Assembly: GCA_965232105.1 (NCBI GenBank)
Contig: OZ246956.1
Coordinates: 3,348,001 to 3,412,000, forward strand
Source of the DNA: Multivorans sp965232105
GTDB lineage: Bacteria; Acidobacteriota; Thermoanaerobaculia; Multivoradales; Multivoraceae
DNA: 64,000 bases
Direction: 5' to 3'
The position numbers and the translations under genes are program-made. The notes under the pieces were generated by a model. It saw only the letters and a program-made list of their open reading frames with translations. It searched no databases and was not told where the DNA came from. Below are positions 7,260 to 16,311 of this stretch, one piece after another. The first letter of the stretch is position 1. The number at the start of each line of letters is the position of its first letter.

Positions 7260-9251
7260 TTGAACAGACACGTATTGACCAGACCACGACGAACCCTCGC
7301 CCCGTCGATCGTCCTTTCCGCGGTGCTGCTGGCGGTGCCCGCGGCCCGGGCCCAGCACGGCGTCGGCGCCGGCGACTGGCCGTCATACGGCGGCGACTAC
7401 GGCAGCACGAAGTACACCGCGCTCGACCAGATCGACCGGGACAACGTCGCCGACCTGGAGGTGGCCTGGCGCTGGGAGTCGCCCGACAACGCGGAGACGG
7501 CCGGGCGGAGCCGGATGTTCATGCCGGGCGGCTACAAGGTGACCCCGCTCATGAAGGGCGGCGTGCTCTACGTGTCGACCTCTTTTGGCCAGGTAGCCGC
7601 GATCGACGGCGAGACCGGCGAGCAGAAGTGGGTCTTCGACACGGAAGACTGGCGCACGAGCCGGCCCACGAACCTCGGCTACAACCACCGCGGCGTCGGC
7701 TACTGGACGGACGGCGAGCAGGCTCGAATCCTCATGCCGACGAACCAGGCGTACCTGTGGGCGATCGACGCCCATACCGGCGAGCCGGTCGGCGACTTCG
7801 GCGCGGAAGGCAAGGTCGATCTGACGGAGGGGCTGGGTCGGCAGGTGCAGCGCCGCATCTACTCCGTCATCTCGGCGCCGATGATTATCGGCGACACGGT
7901 GGTTGTCGGTTCCTCGATCTTTGACGGCCCGACCCGCAAGGAGATGCCGCCCGGCCACGTGCGCGGCTTCGACGTGCGCACGGGCGAGCAGAAGTGGATC
8001 TTCCACACGATCCCCCAGGGCGACGAGCCGGGCGTCGAAACCTGGGAGAACGACTCCTGGACCTACAGCGGCAACACGAACGTCTGGACGGTGATGAGCG
8101 GCGACCCGGAGCTGGGCTACGTCTACCTGCCGATCGGCACGCCGACGAACGACTGGTACGGCGGCCACCGCCTGGGCGACAACCTTTACGCCGAGAGCCT
8201 GGTCTGCCTCGACGCGGCCACGGGCGAGAAGGTCTGGCACTTCCAGTTCGTGCACCACGGGCTCTGGGACTACGACGTGCCGGCGGCGCCGAACCTGGTC
8301 GACATCACGGTCGACGGCAAACAGATCAAGGCGGTCGCCCAGATCACGAAGCAGGGCTTCATCTATGTCTTCGATCGCGAAACCGGAGAAGAGGTCTGGC
8401 CGATCGAAGAGCGGGAGGTGCCGCAGACGGACGTTCCGGGCGAGCGCACCTCGCCGACCCAGCCGTTTCCGACGAAGCCCGCGCCCTACGAGCACCAGGG
8501 CTTCGAGAGCGACGACATGCTGATCTCGTTCACGCCCGAACTCCACGAGGCGGCGAAGAAGATCCGCGACCAGTGGGTTGCCGGACCGCTGTTCATGCCG
8601 CCTTCGCTGCAAGGCACCCTGCTCCTGCCGGGCTGGGGCGGGGGCGCGAACTGGTTCGGCGCCGCGGTCGACCCCGAGACCTCGACGATCTACATCCCGT
8701 CCTACACGATGCCGATGGTCGTCAAGCTGGTCGAACCGGATGGCGCCCGCTCGAACTTCCGCTACGTGCGCGGCATGAGCGGCGTCGAGAGCTTCTTCCT
8801 GCCCGGGCCGATGGGTCTGCCGCTCACCCGGCCGCCGTACGGCCGGATCACGGCGATCGATCTCAACACCGGCGAGCACGCCTGGATGAAGCCCCTCGGC
8901 GACGGACCGCGGGCCCAGATCGAGCGAATCACCGGCGAAGATCCCGGGCCACTCGGTGCGCCGCCTTCGGCGGGACCTCTGCTGACGAAGACCCTGCTGT
9001 TCCAGGCCCAGGGCGGCGGCGCGGCTTTGACCGGCGCGCCTGGCGGCGGGGATTCCGTTCTGCGGGCGCACGACAAGGGGACGGGCGACGTGATCCACGA
9101 GATCGTGCTGGACGCGGCGCCGAACGGGACGCCGATGTCGTACGCCGTCGGCGGGCGCCAGTACATCGCGCTAGCGGTCGGCGGCGAGGCCGACGCGGGA
9201 ATCGTCGCCCTGGCGTTGCCGAGGGCCGGAACCGGCGAGGCCGGGCCGTGA
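7260..9251 (+). CDS. PQQ-dependent dehydrogenase (glucose/alcohol type), periplasmic
   Basis: This 663-residue quinoprotein has the eight-bladed propeller pattern of the membrane glucose and alcohol dehydrogenase group. It oxidises a sugar or alcohol in the periplasm with PQQ and passes electrons to the respiratory chain. A signal peptide ends near AARAQHG. The mature part begins DWPSYGGDYGSTKYTALDQI, typical of the family. Tryptophan-docking repeats such as GEQKWVFD, GEKVWHF and GEEVWPI recur. No CxxCH haem motif is present, so it is not a quinohaemoprotein. The TTG at 7260 is preferred because AAGGAGAG ends about 6 bases before it. An ATG at 7221 is an alternative but lies inside a -10-like TATGAT. 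The substrate is unknown. Confidence 0.85.
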   Translation: MNRHVLTRPRRTLAPSIVLSAVLLAVPAARAQHGVGAGDWPSYGGDYGSTKYTALDQIDRDNVADLEVAWRWESPDNAETAGRSRMFMPGGYKVTPLMKGGVLYVSTSFGQVAAIDGETGEQKWVFDTEDWRTSRPTNLGYNHRGVGYWTDGEQARILMPTNQAYLWAIDAHTGEPVGDFGAEGKVDLTEGLGRQVQRRIYSVISAPMIIGDTVVVGSSIFDGPTRKEMPPGHVRGFDVRTGEQKWIFHTIPQGDEPGVETWENDSWTYSGNTNVWTVMSGDPELGYVYLPIGTPTNDWYGGHRLGDNLYAESLVCLDAATGEKVWHFQFVHHGLWDYDVPAAPNLVDITVDGKQIKAVAQITKQGFIYVFDRETGEEVWPIEEREVPQTDVPGERTSPTQPFPTKPAPYEHQGFESDDMLISFTPELHEAAKKIRDQWVAGPLFMPPSLQGTLLLPGWGGGANWFGAAVDPETSTIYIPSYTMPMVVKLVEPDGARSNFRYVRGMSGVESFFLPGPMGLPLTRPPYGRITAIDLNTGEHAWMKPLGDGPRAQIERITGEDPGPLGAPPSAGPLLTKTLLFQAQGGGAALTGAPGGGDSVLRAHDKGTGDVIHEIVLDAAPNGTPMSYAVGGRQYIALAVGGEADAGIVALALPRAGTGEAGP

Positions 9252-9318
9252 GCGTGTCGCGAGTCGCCGCGGCCGCCGCGGCGGGACCTCCACTTTCCCT
9301 GATCGGGAGATTCGACCG

Positions 9319-10179
9319 ATGAAGCTGATGTCTCTGCTGCGCGACGGCCGGTCCGCGATAGGCGTGCTCGCCGATGACGAAACGGTTGCCGACCTGAGCG
9401 TTGCCGCGCCGGAACTGCCGCGCGGCATGTGCCGGTTTCTGGCCGCCGGCGAGGAGGCGATGGAGGCGGCGCGCCGCGCCGTCGACTCCGGCGCCGGCCG
9501 GGCGCCCCTGGCGGATCAGACGCTGTTGGCCCCCGTGCCGCGGCCGCGGAAGTTCCTGGCGATCGGCCTGAACTACGCCGACCACGCGGCTGAGACGGGC
9601 CAGACGCCGCCGTCCTTCCCGACGGTCTTCAACAAGCAGGTCACCTGCATCAACCGGCCGGGCGGCGACATTCACATCCCGCGGGCATCGACCGCGGTCG
9701 ACTACGAGGGCGAGTTCGCTTTCGTCATCGGGCGGCGCTGCCGCGGCGTCGCTGCCGCCGACGCAGCCTCCGTGATCGCCGGCTACACGATCGTCAACGA
9801 CGTCTCGGTCCGCGACTGGCAGCGGCGTTCGCCGACGATGATCCTGGGCAAGGGCTGGGACACCCACGGGCCGATGGGTCCGTACCTCGTTACGGCCGAC
9901 GAAGTCGACGACCCGAACGCGCTCGGGATCCGCACCTGGGTCAACGGCGAACCGCGGCAGGACTCGAACACGAGCGAGCTGGTCTTCGACTGTCCGACGC
10001 TGGTCGAGACGATCTCGACGATGTGTACGCTCGAACCCGGCGACGTGGTGACCACCGGCACGCCCGCGGGCGTCGGTCTGGGCTACAAGCCGCCGAAGTT
10101 CCTGGTTCCCGGGGATGTCGTGCGGATCGAGATCGACGGCCTCGGCGTGCTGGAGAACCCGGTCGTCGCGGAGCCCTAG
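9319..10179 (+). CDS. Fumarylacetoacetate hydrolase (FAH) family protein
   Basis: This 286-residue protein belongs to the FAH family of Mg2+-dependent C-C bond hydrolases, decarboxylases and isomerases in aromatic and keto-acid breakdown. The fold signature FLAIGLNYADHAAETG is followed by the metal site: the ExE pair in VDYEGEFAFVIG and the Asp in NDVSVRDWQ. Then come GKGWDTHGPMGP and TTGTPAGVG, all conserved. GGAGA lies upstream of the ATG. It sits 67 bases after the quinoprotein gene on the same strand and may be co-transcribed. Its stop overlaps the stop of the facing VWA gene by 4 bases. The precise substrate cannot be assigned. Confidence 0.92.
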   Translation: MKLMSLLRDGRSAIGVLADDETVADLSVAAPELPRGMCRFLAAGEEAMEAARRAVDSGAGRAPLADQTLLAPVPRPRKFLAIGLNYADHAAETGQTPPSFPTVFNKQVTCINRPGGDIHIPRASTAVDYEGEFAFVIGRRCRGVAAADAASVIAGYTIVNDVSVRDWQRRSPTMILGKGWDTHGPMGPYLVTADEVDDPNALGIRTWVNGEPRQDSNTSELVFDCPTLVETISTMCTLEPGDVVTTGTPAGVGLGYKPPKFLVPGDVVRIEIDGLGVLENPVVAEP

Positions 10180-13100
10180 CCGCGGCCGCGGCCGACCGCC
10201 ATGCGCACTTCGCGATCCTTCGCCCCGGACTTCAGTTCGACCTTGATCGACTGGACCTCCTTCGAAGTCAGGGGTGCGCTGGTCGAGTAGCCGAGCATGT
10301 ACTGGCTGCGGAGCTCATTGCCGATGTGCCCGTAGGCCCAGAGCACGGCGTCCATGCTGCCGACGTAGTAGACGCGCCCGCCGCTCGCCTTGGCGATCGC
10401 CTCCATGTCGGGCTTCCGGGGTCCCCGGCTCCAGGGATCCTCGCCCTGGATCATGTTGATCACGTAGATCGGCACGCCAGTGTTCCCGGCGGTCCTGAAC
10501 GTCCTGCGATAGCCGGCCTGGCTACCGTAGTCGTCGCCGTCCGTCAGGACGACGAGGGCGCGCCGGCCCTGGTCTCGGGCGAGATGGACGAGGCTGAACT
10601 CCATCGCATCGTAGAGGGCGGTCTGACCGTCGGCCCGGATGTCCTTCAGACTGCCGATCAGGTCTGCTACGTCGGCCGTCGTGTCGGAGACAAGCCGCGG
10701 GCGGGTGTCGAAGTCGACGAGGAAAGCCTGGTCGAGCCTGGTCAGGGTGTTGCCGAGGAAGCGGGCGGCCGCACTGCGCACGTCCGGCATCAGGGCCCAC
10801 ATGCTCTGGGAGCTGTCGACAGCGAGGCCCAGCACCAGGGGGACGTCCTCTGCGACCGCGAAGCGCTCGATCGGGATCTGGCTGCGACCGCCGCGGAGGA
10901 CGAAGTCCTCCCGGCTCAACGTGGTGACCGGCTTGCCCTCCTCGTCGTTGACGACGACGTACACCTCGACCAGGTTGACGATCGTCTCGGCCACGGGATT
11001 GTCGGACGAAAGGAACTCGACGTCCTCGATCATCGAGCCGTCCTCGAGATAGACGGCGATGCGGGCGAAGTCGGCGCCCGGCATGACGGGACCCGGAAGG
11101 ACCGTTCGGAAGGGGGGCCTTGTCATCGTGGCCGCCAGCCGGTCGTTGCGGTAGAACTCCACCCGGTCGAGCCGCCGTCCGGCGACGAGCTCGACCTGCG
11201 CTTCGATCGCGTAGCTCCCTTCGGCCCGGGCTTCGACGGAGGCGATGGCGATCTCGGTGTTCCGCTGCGGCTGGTTGATTGGCAGTTCGTCTTCGTCGAG
11301 TCGTCTGCCCGCGCGGTCGTAGCCGACGATACGCACGACATGGGGAACCGCTTCGGGTCCGAGGTCGATCCGGGTCGCAAAGGGCTTGCGCTTGTCGTCG
11401 AAAACGAGTTCGTCGTCGAAGTAGAACTCGACGCGCCGCACGACCTCGCTCGTCGTCACCGTAGCGAAGAGCTTCTTCCCCGTGAGTCCCGACCGTTCGC
11501 CGCGTGGAGGAACCAGACGCACCCAGTTGCCCTGCGGCGCCTCCTCCTCGTTGCCCGGACTGCCAGTCCAGCCGGCGCGCCGGGCAGCGGACCGCGCCTC
11601 CGCGAGGATCGCGGCCTCGGTGACTTCGGCTGAACCCCTTCCGCCGGATCCGTCCGGGGCCAGCAGCTCGACATCGCTCCGTTGGTCCAGGGGATGGCGT
11701 CCCTGCTCGAGGAAGGTGACGTGCCAGCGGTCGTTTCGCAGGTCCTCGACCATCAGGACCAGCTCGTCGATCGCTGTCGGCAGGTTCAGCAGCGTTCGGA
11801 ACCGCCAGGTTCCGCGGTCGAGTCTGGCGCCCGCCCCGGAGCGGTGAACCTTGAGTGGAGGCGCGTCGAGACCCCTGCCGTAGATCGTGACGCGCAGGGC
11901 GTCGCTCGATGCCGGGGGCCGGTCGCCGAGGTCGGCGAGGCCGTCGATCGTGACCAGTTCGGCGGGGGCGCCACCGTCGGCGGTGGACGCGATGCCCTGC
12001 GGCAGCAGCACGCCGCGGAGGGTGAGTTCCGTGCTGCCGGCGGTGTCGGCGCCATCGCCGCCGTACGCCATCGTCTCGAGTGCCCGACTGGCGCGCAGGC
12101 CTACCAGGTCCGTCGGCGCCGCGATCGTGGCCCAACGGCGAGCGGTCACGTCGGGCGGCGGTCCGCCGGAGGAGGAAGCGATACGCACGTTGACCGGATG
12201 GGTCGCTCCGTCGCGAGGTCCCGCCGAGTTGTAGAGCACTCGCCACGACTCGCCGAGGCGCTCCAGCGCGGTGGTCAGTTCGTCCGCGGTGGTCAGCAAC
12301 CGGCCGCCGCTGGTCCGGGCGAACTCCTCGGAGTGCGAACGGTGACCGGGGAAGAGATCCGCGATCTCCGCGGTGGCGGGCGCGGCGTGAAGCGGGTAGA
12401 CGCGCCAGCCCAGGGCGGCAACCGCTCGCGCCAGACTCCGCTGCTGACGCTGTTCGCTGATGGCGGCACGCTCGAAGGCCGGGGTCGGCCCTCCGAGCAG
12501 TCGCTGCGCGAAGGCGTCGGCGTTCAGATCCATGCCGTCGCGCACGAGGAACAGGGCCCTCGGCGGCCCTCGGGTCCACGAGGTCAGGCGCAACGACTCG
12601 AGCAGGCCCGACCGCTGCCGATCCAGGGTGTCCAGTTCCTGCAGAAAGCCCTCCAGAAGGTCGGCTGTCCGGAGACCGTCGGCGTTCGGGTCGCCGGAAC
12701 GGGCAGCGGCAGCGGCCTTCATTTCCCGGCGCAGCGTGAGGACGCCTCCGGCCTCGTGTGCGCGTCCCGCGACCTCGGCCGCGGCCTGACGAAGTTCGCC
12801 GGCGTCCCTGGTGGGCTCCAGGACGACCTCGACGATCCGGTCGCTGGTGACCACCTCGACATCGCCGAGGGCCACGAGCCGCTCGGCCACCTCGCCGAGG
12901 GCCGTTGCGGCCGCCTCCACGCCCCCCGGTGTCGAGGCGGGCAGGTCGAAGTAGATGACGATGCGCCAGCGGTCGGCTACCGGGTCCACCGCAAGCACCT
13001 GGCGCCTTTCGCCGTTCTCCAGGACCGCGACGGTTCCGGCGTCCGGCCGCACCGCCGGAGCGGAGGAGACCTGGAAGATGATCTCGCTCTCGCGGCTCAG

Positions 13101-13232
13101 GACCTGGGCGCCGGCCGGTTCGGGACCTGGGAACATCGCCAGGGCGGCAAGCGCAGGCACGGTGCGGTACCGGCGGAGCGTTGGAGCCCTCGGCCTGGCC
13201 CGGATCGCGGCATCGTTGGGCAGAGGCTTCAC
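10176..13232 (-). CDS. VWFA-related acidobacterial-type exported protein, copy A
   Basis: This 1018-residue secreted protein has a C-terminal von Willebrand A domain. Signal-like residues end near PAGAQVLS. Several beta-rich repeats in the middle end in DRVEFYRNDRLAATMT- and VRRVEFYFDDELVFDD-like units that recur as Ig-like modules. The VWA domain begins near residue 800 with the MIDAS motif DSSQS (LGLAVDSSQSMWALM) and continues with LVVLTDGDDYGSQ. Such domains bind proteins or ligands through a metal ion. The architecture matches proteins annotated VWFA-related domain, Acidobacterial. The start is GTG, 7 bases after the stop of the upstream paralogue, so the two form an operon. The role is unknown; adhesion or protein-complex assembly is plausible. 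Confidence 0.8.
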   Translation of the reverse strand: MKPLPNDAAIRARPRAPTLRRYRTVPALAALAMFPGPEPAGAQVLSRESEIIFQVSSAPAVRPDAGTVAVLENGERRQVLAVDPVADRWRIVIYFDLPASTPGGVEAAATALGEVAERLVALGDVEVVTSDRIVEVVLEPTRDAGELRQAAAEVAGRAHEAGGVLTLRREMKAAAAARSGDPNADGLRTADLLEGFLQELDTLDRQRSGLLESLRLTSWTRGPPRALFLVRDGMDLNADAFAQRLLGGPTPAFERAAISEQRQQRSLARAVAALGWRVYPLHAAPATAEIADLFPGHRSHSEEFARTSGGRLLTTADELTTALERLGESWRVLYNSAGPRDGATHPVNVRIASSSGGPPPDVTARRWATIAAPTDLVGLRASRALETMAYGGDGADTAGSTELTLRGVLLPQGIASTADGGAPAELVTIDGLADLGDRPPASSDALRVTIYGRGLDAPPLKVHRSGAGARLDRGTWRFRTLLNLPTAIDELVLMVEDLRNDRWHVTFLEQGRHPLDQRSDVELLAPDGSGGRGSAEVTEAAILAEARSAARRAGWTGSPGNEEEAPQGNWVRLVPPRGERSGLTGKKLFATVTTSEVVRRVEFYFDDELVFDDKRKPFATRIDLGPEAVPHVVRIVGYDRAGRRLDEDELPINQPQRNTEIAIASVEARAEGSYAIEAQVELVAGRRLDRVEFYRNDRLAATMTRPPFRTVLPGPVMPGADFARIAVYLEDGSMIEDVEFLSSDNPVAETIVNLVEVYVVVNDEEGKPVTTLSREDFVLRGGRSQIPIERFAVAEDVPLVLGLAVDSSQSMWALMPDVRSAAARFLGNTLTRLDQAFLVDFDTRPRLVSDTTADVADLIGSLKDIRADGQTALYDAMEFSLVHLARDQGRRALVVLTDGDDYGSQAGYRRTFRTAGNTGVPIYVINMIQGEDPWSRGPRKPDMEAIAKASGGRVYYVGSMDAVLWAYGHIGNELRSQYMLGYSTSAPLTSKEVQSIKVELKSGAKDREVRMAVGRGRG

Positions 13233-13239
13233 GTCGTAT

Positions 13240-16200
13240 CTACCGCACCTCGCGGCCCTCGATCGTTCGGGCGGTCACCCCGTTGCGCATCAGTTCCACG
13301 TTGACCTGCCGCCAGTTCGGCCCGCCCGGCTCTTCCTTCGGGTAGTAGGTGAGGAGGTAGTGGCTGCGGAGTTCGCGGCTGATCGAAGCGAAGATCGGGG
13401 CCAGGTCCTCGTCGTGACGCACGTAGTAGACGCGGCCGCCGCCCGCTCTCGCCATGCGCTCCAGCTTGCTGACGAAGGTACGGGTACTGAAGCTGCGCCC
13501 GTCCGTGCGCGCCGCCTCGTCGTTCATCAGCACGAGGTAGACCGGAACGCGAGCGCGCCGGGCCTGTTCCAGGCTCTGCCGGAAGGCGGAGTCGGAGTCC
13601 TGGTCGTCGCCGTCGTAGAAGACGACCAGAGCCTTGCGGCCGCGGAGGCCCTCGAGTTGGTCCAGAGCCAGGGAAAGCGCGCCCCACACCGCGGTGCGGC
13701 CCCGGGGCCGCAACGAGCCGATGCCGCCGCGCACCGCGTTCAGGTTGTACGTGGCGGCGCGGACCAGCCGCGCTTCCGTGCCGAAACCGACCAGGAACGC
13801 GCGATCGCGTCTCGCCTCCAGCGAGTCGAGAAACGCGGTGGCGGCGCGCTTGACGTCCGGCATGCGCAGGAACAGGCTGCTCGAGGTGTCGATCGCCAGA
13901 CCGAGGGTCAGAGGAAGATCGAAGGCGACCCGAAACGACTCGAGCTCCTGGGCGCGGTCGTCCTCGAAAACGGAGAAGTCGGCAGCGGAGAGGTCGCGGA
14001 CGGGTTGTCCGGAACGATCCGTCGCGACGACGTAGAGCTGCACCAGTTCGACACCGATCCGGGCCGAGAGGCCGGGCCGGTTGAGGAAGATGACGTCCTC
14101 GGCGATGCGGCCGTCGAGCAACTGGGCTTCGACCCGCAGGAAGGTCTCCGGGTCGCCAACCGGCACGAGAACTTCGCGGCGGAACGGTTCCTCCCGTGCA
14201 GTTGCCGCCAGCCTGTCCTTGACGAAGAACCGCATTTCACCCAGGCGGCTGCCGCGCGGCACCTTGACCTCGGCGGCCATGTTGACGCGACCCGCCTGGG
14301 GCCCGTCCTCGGGTTCCGTGATACGTACCCAGAATGCGTGCGGCGGCTGGTTGACCAGCAGCTCATGGCGGTCGAGTTCCCGGTCCTCGGCGTCGAAGGC
14401 GACGGCCTCGACCCGGCCGAGGCGGTCGCCTCGCCCCAGGTCGATCCGGGCCCGGTATGGCGCCCGGTTGCGGGCCGCCACGCGCCGGCCGTTGTAGTAG
14501 AAGATGACCCTTTGCACCCGGTCGGTGAACCCTTCCAGGACCTCGGCGACGAAGGCGACGCGACCGCGGCTGTCGGTGGGATCCTCGGGCTTCAGGTCGA
14601 TCGCGCGCGACAGGGTACGGGGTTCGGCTTCCACCGCCGGGTCCGTCAGGTCGACGAAGTCGACCAGCGCATAGCCCCAGCGCCCGGTCGCGAGATTCTC
14701 GGCCAGCACGATCGCGGAGTCGGTACCGGGCGGGAGCCTGAGCGGCCGCTCGAAGGACAGGTGCTCTCCGTCGGGCGGTCCGAAGGGCTGGCCGTGACTC
14801 GTCACGACGCTGCCGTCCTCCCGGTGGAGGCCGGTGCTGACCCGCCACGATGCGGCCTCGCCCGGCGGTGCGCCATCGGGCGGCACGATCGTGCTGGTCA
14901 GGCGTCCGGCCAACCGCTCGGGCGACGTGGACTCGAGCTGGATCGAGGCAACGACTTCGATACCGCCGCCTCCGCCCTCGAACTCGCTGTCGAGTTCGCC
15001 CTCGAAGGCGCGCCGCAGCCGGACCTCAGCCACGGCGGTTGGCGAACCCGCCCCGGGGACCACGGTCGGCGCGCGGAGTGCGCGGTCTTCATCTCGTGGT
15101 CGCAGCTCGAGCGGACCGGCGGCGGTGGCCCCCTCTGGCAACTCGAACCTCGCCTCGAGACGGCGGGGAAGGCGATCGATCCACTCCGCGATCTCCAGTC
15201 CGTTCGAGAGCACCGCGCCCCCGGTGGCCGCGGCAGCGCCTTCCCAGTCGGCCGGTTGGACGAACAGTGCGAGCTCCTCCTCGACCGTCTGCTGGGCGCC
15301 GGACCGCGGCCGGTTGAACCGGAGCGTGAAGCCGACCGTGACCTCGTTCGAGCTGATGTCGACGCCGTCGTCGTCTTCGGGCGCGAAGGCGACGGCCGCC
15401 GCCGTCCAGCCGTAGGCCGCCGCCGTGCGGCCGACGGGCTCGAGCCCCGGCATGCCGGCTGCCTCCACGGCGAGCGAACCGGCGGTTGGTACGAGCTCCA
15501 GGTAGTAGCTCAGCTGATCCGTGGCCAGGCCGTCGCTGAGCAGTACCAGGTGCCGGCGCGCCACGCGCTCTTCGTCTCCTTCGGCGGTGTCGTCATCCGG
15601 CGACGTCAGGGTCCGGAGGGTCGTGCGTCTCAGGTCCTCGCGGTCGGCCAGAAAGGCAACGAGCCCGTCGATCTGGCGGCGGCGCATCTCTGCCTCGTCG
15701 CGAAGCGCGTCGGTCGCCATCTGCTGGAGCGCGGCTTCGAGGTCGGCGTTTCTTGCTTCTCCGGCGCCACCCGGGCCGCGTTGCGCACGCGAGATTTCGA
15801 GCTGCCGCTCGCTGGCGAACAGGCGCCGCCTTTCAACCAGAGCGCTGGCGGCTTCTTCGCCGACAATGAGTCGGTTCAGCGCGGCTTCGGCCAGTTCCGG
15901 ATCGCGGGTCGGCGGCAGGATCGTGCGAGCCGAGGGGTCCGCCACGACGATCTCGAGGCTGCCGGCGGCCAGCAGGGTCTCGAGGCGCCCAAGCAGCGAA
16001 TTCGCCAGTTTGTGAACGGAGCTGGGCGTGGTCAGAGCGAAATCGACATAGACCAGGGTCTGCCAACCGTCTTCGGCCGTCGCGATTCCGTCGACCTCTA
16101 CCGGCATTCCATCGACCAGGAGTTCCAGTTGCCCGGACAGGTCCGCCGCCGACGCGCCGTCCGCCTCGAACGTGACGGTCTGCTGCGCAAGCGCCGTACT

Positions 16201-16284
16201 TGCGGCACACACCGACAACAGAGCCGCCGCCGGCCATCTACCGCATCTCAACATCGGTCCGGCCCATCGTGATGCAAGACGCAC
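13240..16284 (-). CDS. VWFA-related acidobacterial-type exported protein, copy B
   Basis: This 1014-residue paralogue of the next gene has the same plan. A signal peptide ends near ASTALAQQ. Mid-protein Ig-like units include RVQRVIFYYNGRRVAARNRAPY and GEMRFFVKDRLAATA. The C-terminal VWA domain has the MIDAS DTSSS near residue 797 (LGLAIDTSSSLFLRMP) followed by LVVFYDGDDQDSD. GTG at 16284 is taken as the start because AGGGA lies about 7 bases upstream. ATG at 16254 would still keep the signal peptide. It is the first gene of the two-gene VWA operon and has low-complexity Glu-rich stretches. Function is not known beyond metal-dependent protein binding. Confidence 0.8.
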   Translation of the reverse strand: MRLASRWAGPMLRCGRWPAAALLSVCAASTALAQQTVTFEADGASAADLSGQLELLVDGMPVEVDGIATAEDGWQTLVYVDFALTTPSSVHKLANSLLGRLETLLAAGSLEIVVADPSARTILPPTRDPELAEAALNRLIVGEEAASALVERRRLFASERQLEISRAQRGPGGAGEARNADLEAALQQMATDALRDEAEMRRRQIDGLVAFLADREDLRRTTLRTLTSPDDDTAEGDEERVARRHLVLLSDGLATDQLSYYLELVPTAGSLAVEAAGMPGLEPVGRTAAAYGWTAAAVAFAPEDDDGVDISSNEVTVGFTLRFNRPRSGAQQTVEEELALFVQPADWEGAAAATGGAVLSNGLEIAEWIDRLPRRLEARFELPEGATAAGPLELRPRDEDRALRAPTVVPGAGSPTAVAEVRLRRAFEGELDSEFEGGGGGIEVVASIQLESTSPERLAGRLTSTIVPPDGAPPGEAASWRVSTGLHREDGSVVTSHGQPFGPPDGEHLSFERPLRLPPGTDSAIVLAENLATGRWGYALVDFVDLTDPAVEAEPRTLSRAIDLKPEDPTDSRGRVAFVAEVLEGFTDRVQRVIFYYNGRRVAARNRAPYRARIDLGRGDRLGRVEAVAFDAEDRELDRHELLVNQPPHAFWVRITEPEDGPQAGRVNMAAEVKVPRGSRLGEMRFFVKDRLAATAREEPFRREVLVPVGDPETFLRVEAQLLDGRIAEDVIFLNRPGLSARIGVELVQLYVVATDRSGQPVRDLSAADFSVFEDDRAQELESFRVAFDLPLTLGLAIDTSSSLFLRMPDVKRAATAFLDSLEARRDRAFLVGFGTEARLVRAATYNLNAVRGGIGSLRPRGRTAVWGALSLALDQLEGLRGRKALVVFYDGDDQDSDSAFRQSLEQARRARVPVYLVLMNDEAARTDGRSFSTRTFVSKLERMARAGGGRVYYVRHDEDLAPIFASISRELRSHYLLTYYPKEEPGGPNWRQVNVELMRNGVTARTIEGREVR

Positions 16285-16311
16285 GCCATCGTCCCTGGGG
16301 ACGGCACAGCC

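Noticed and set aside
7383..9098. Open frame of 571 codons on the minus strand
   Set aside because: It lies wholly inside the quinoprotein dehydrogenase gene on the other strand and has no recognisable motifs.
12955..16272. Open frame of 1105 codons on the plus strand
   Set aside because: It is antisense to the VWA gene. It is rich in Arg, Gly and Pro with no domain, signal or start context, as expected for the mirror frame of a GC-rich gene.
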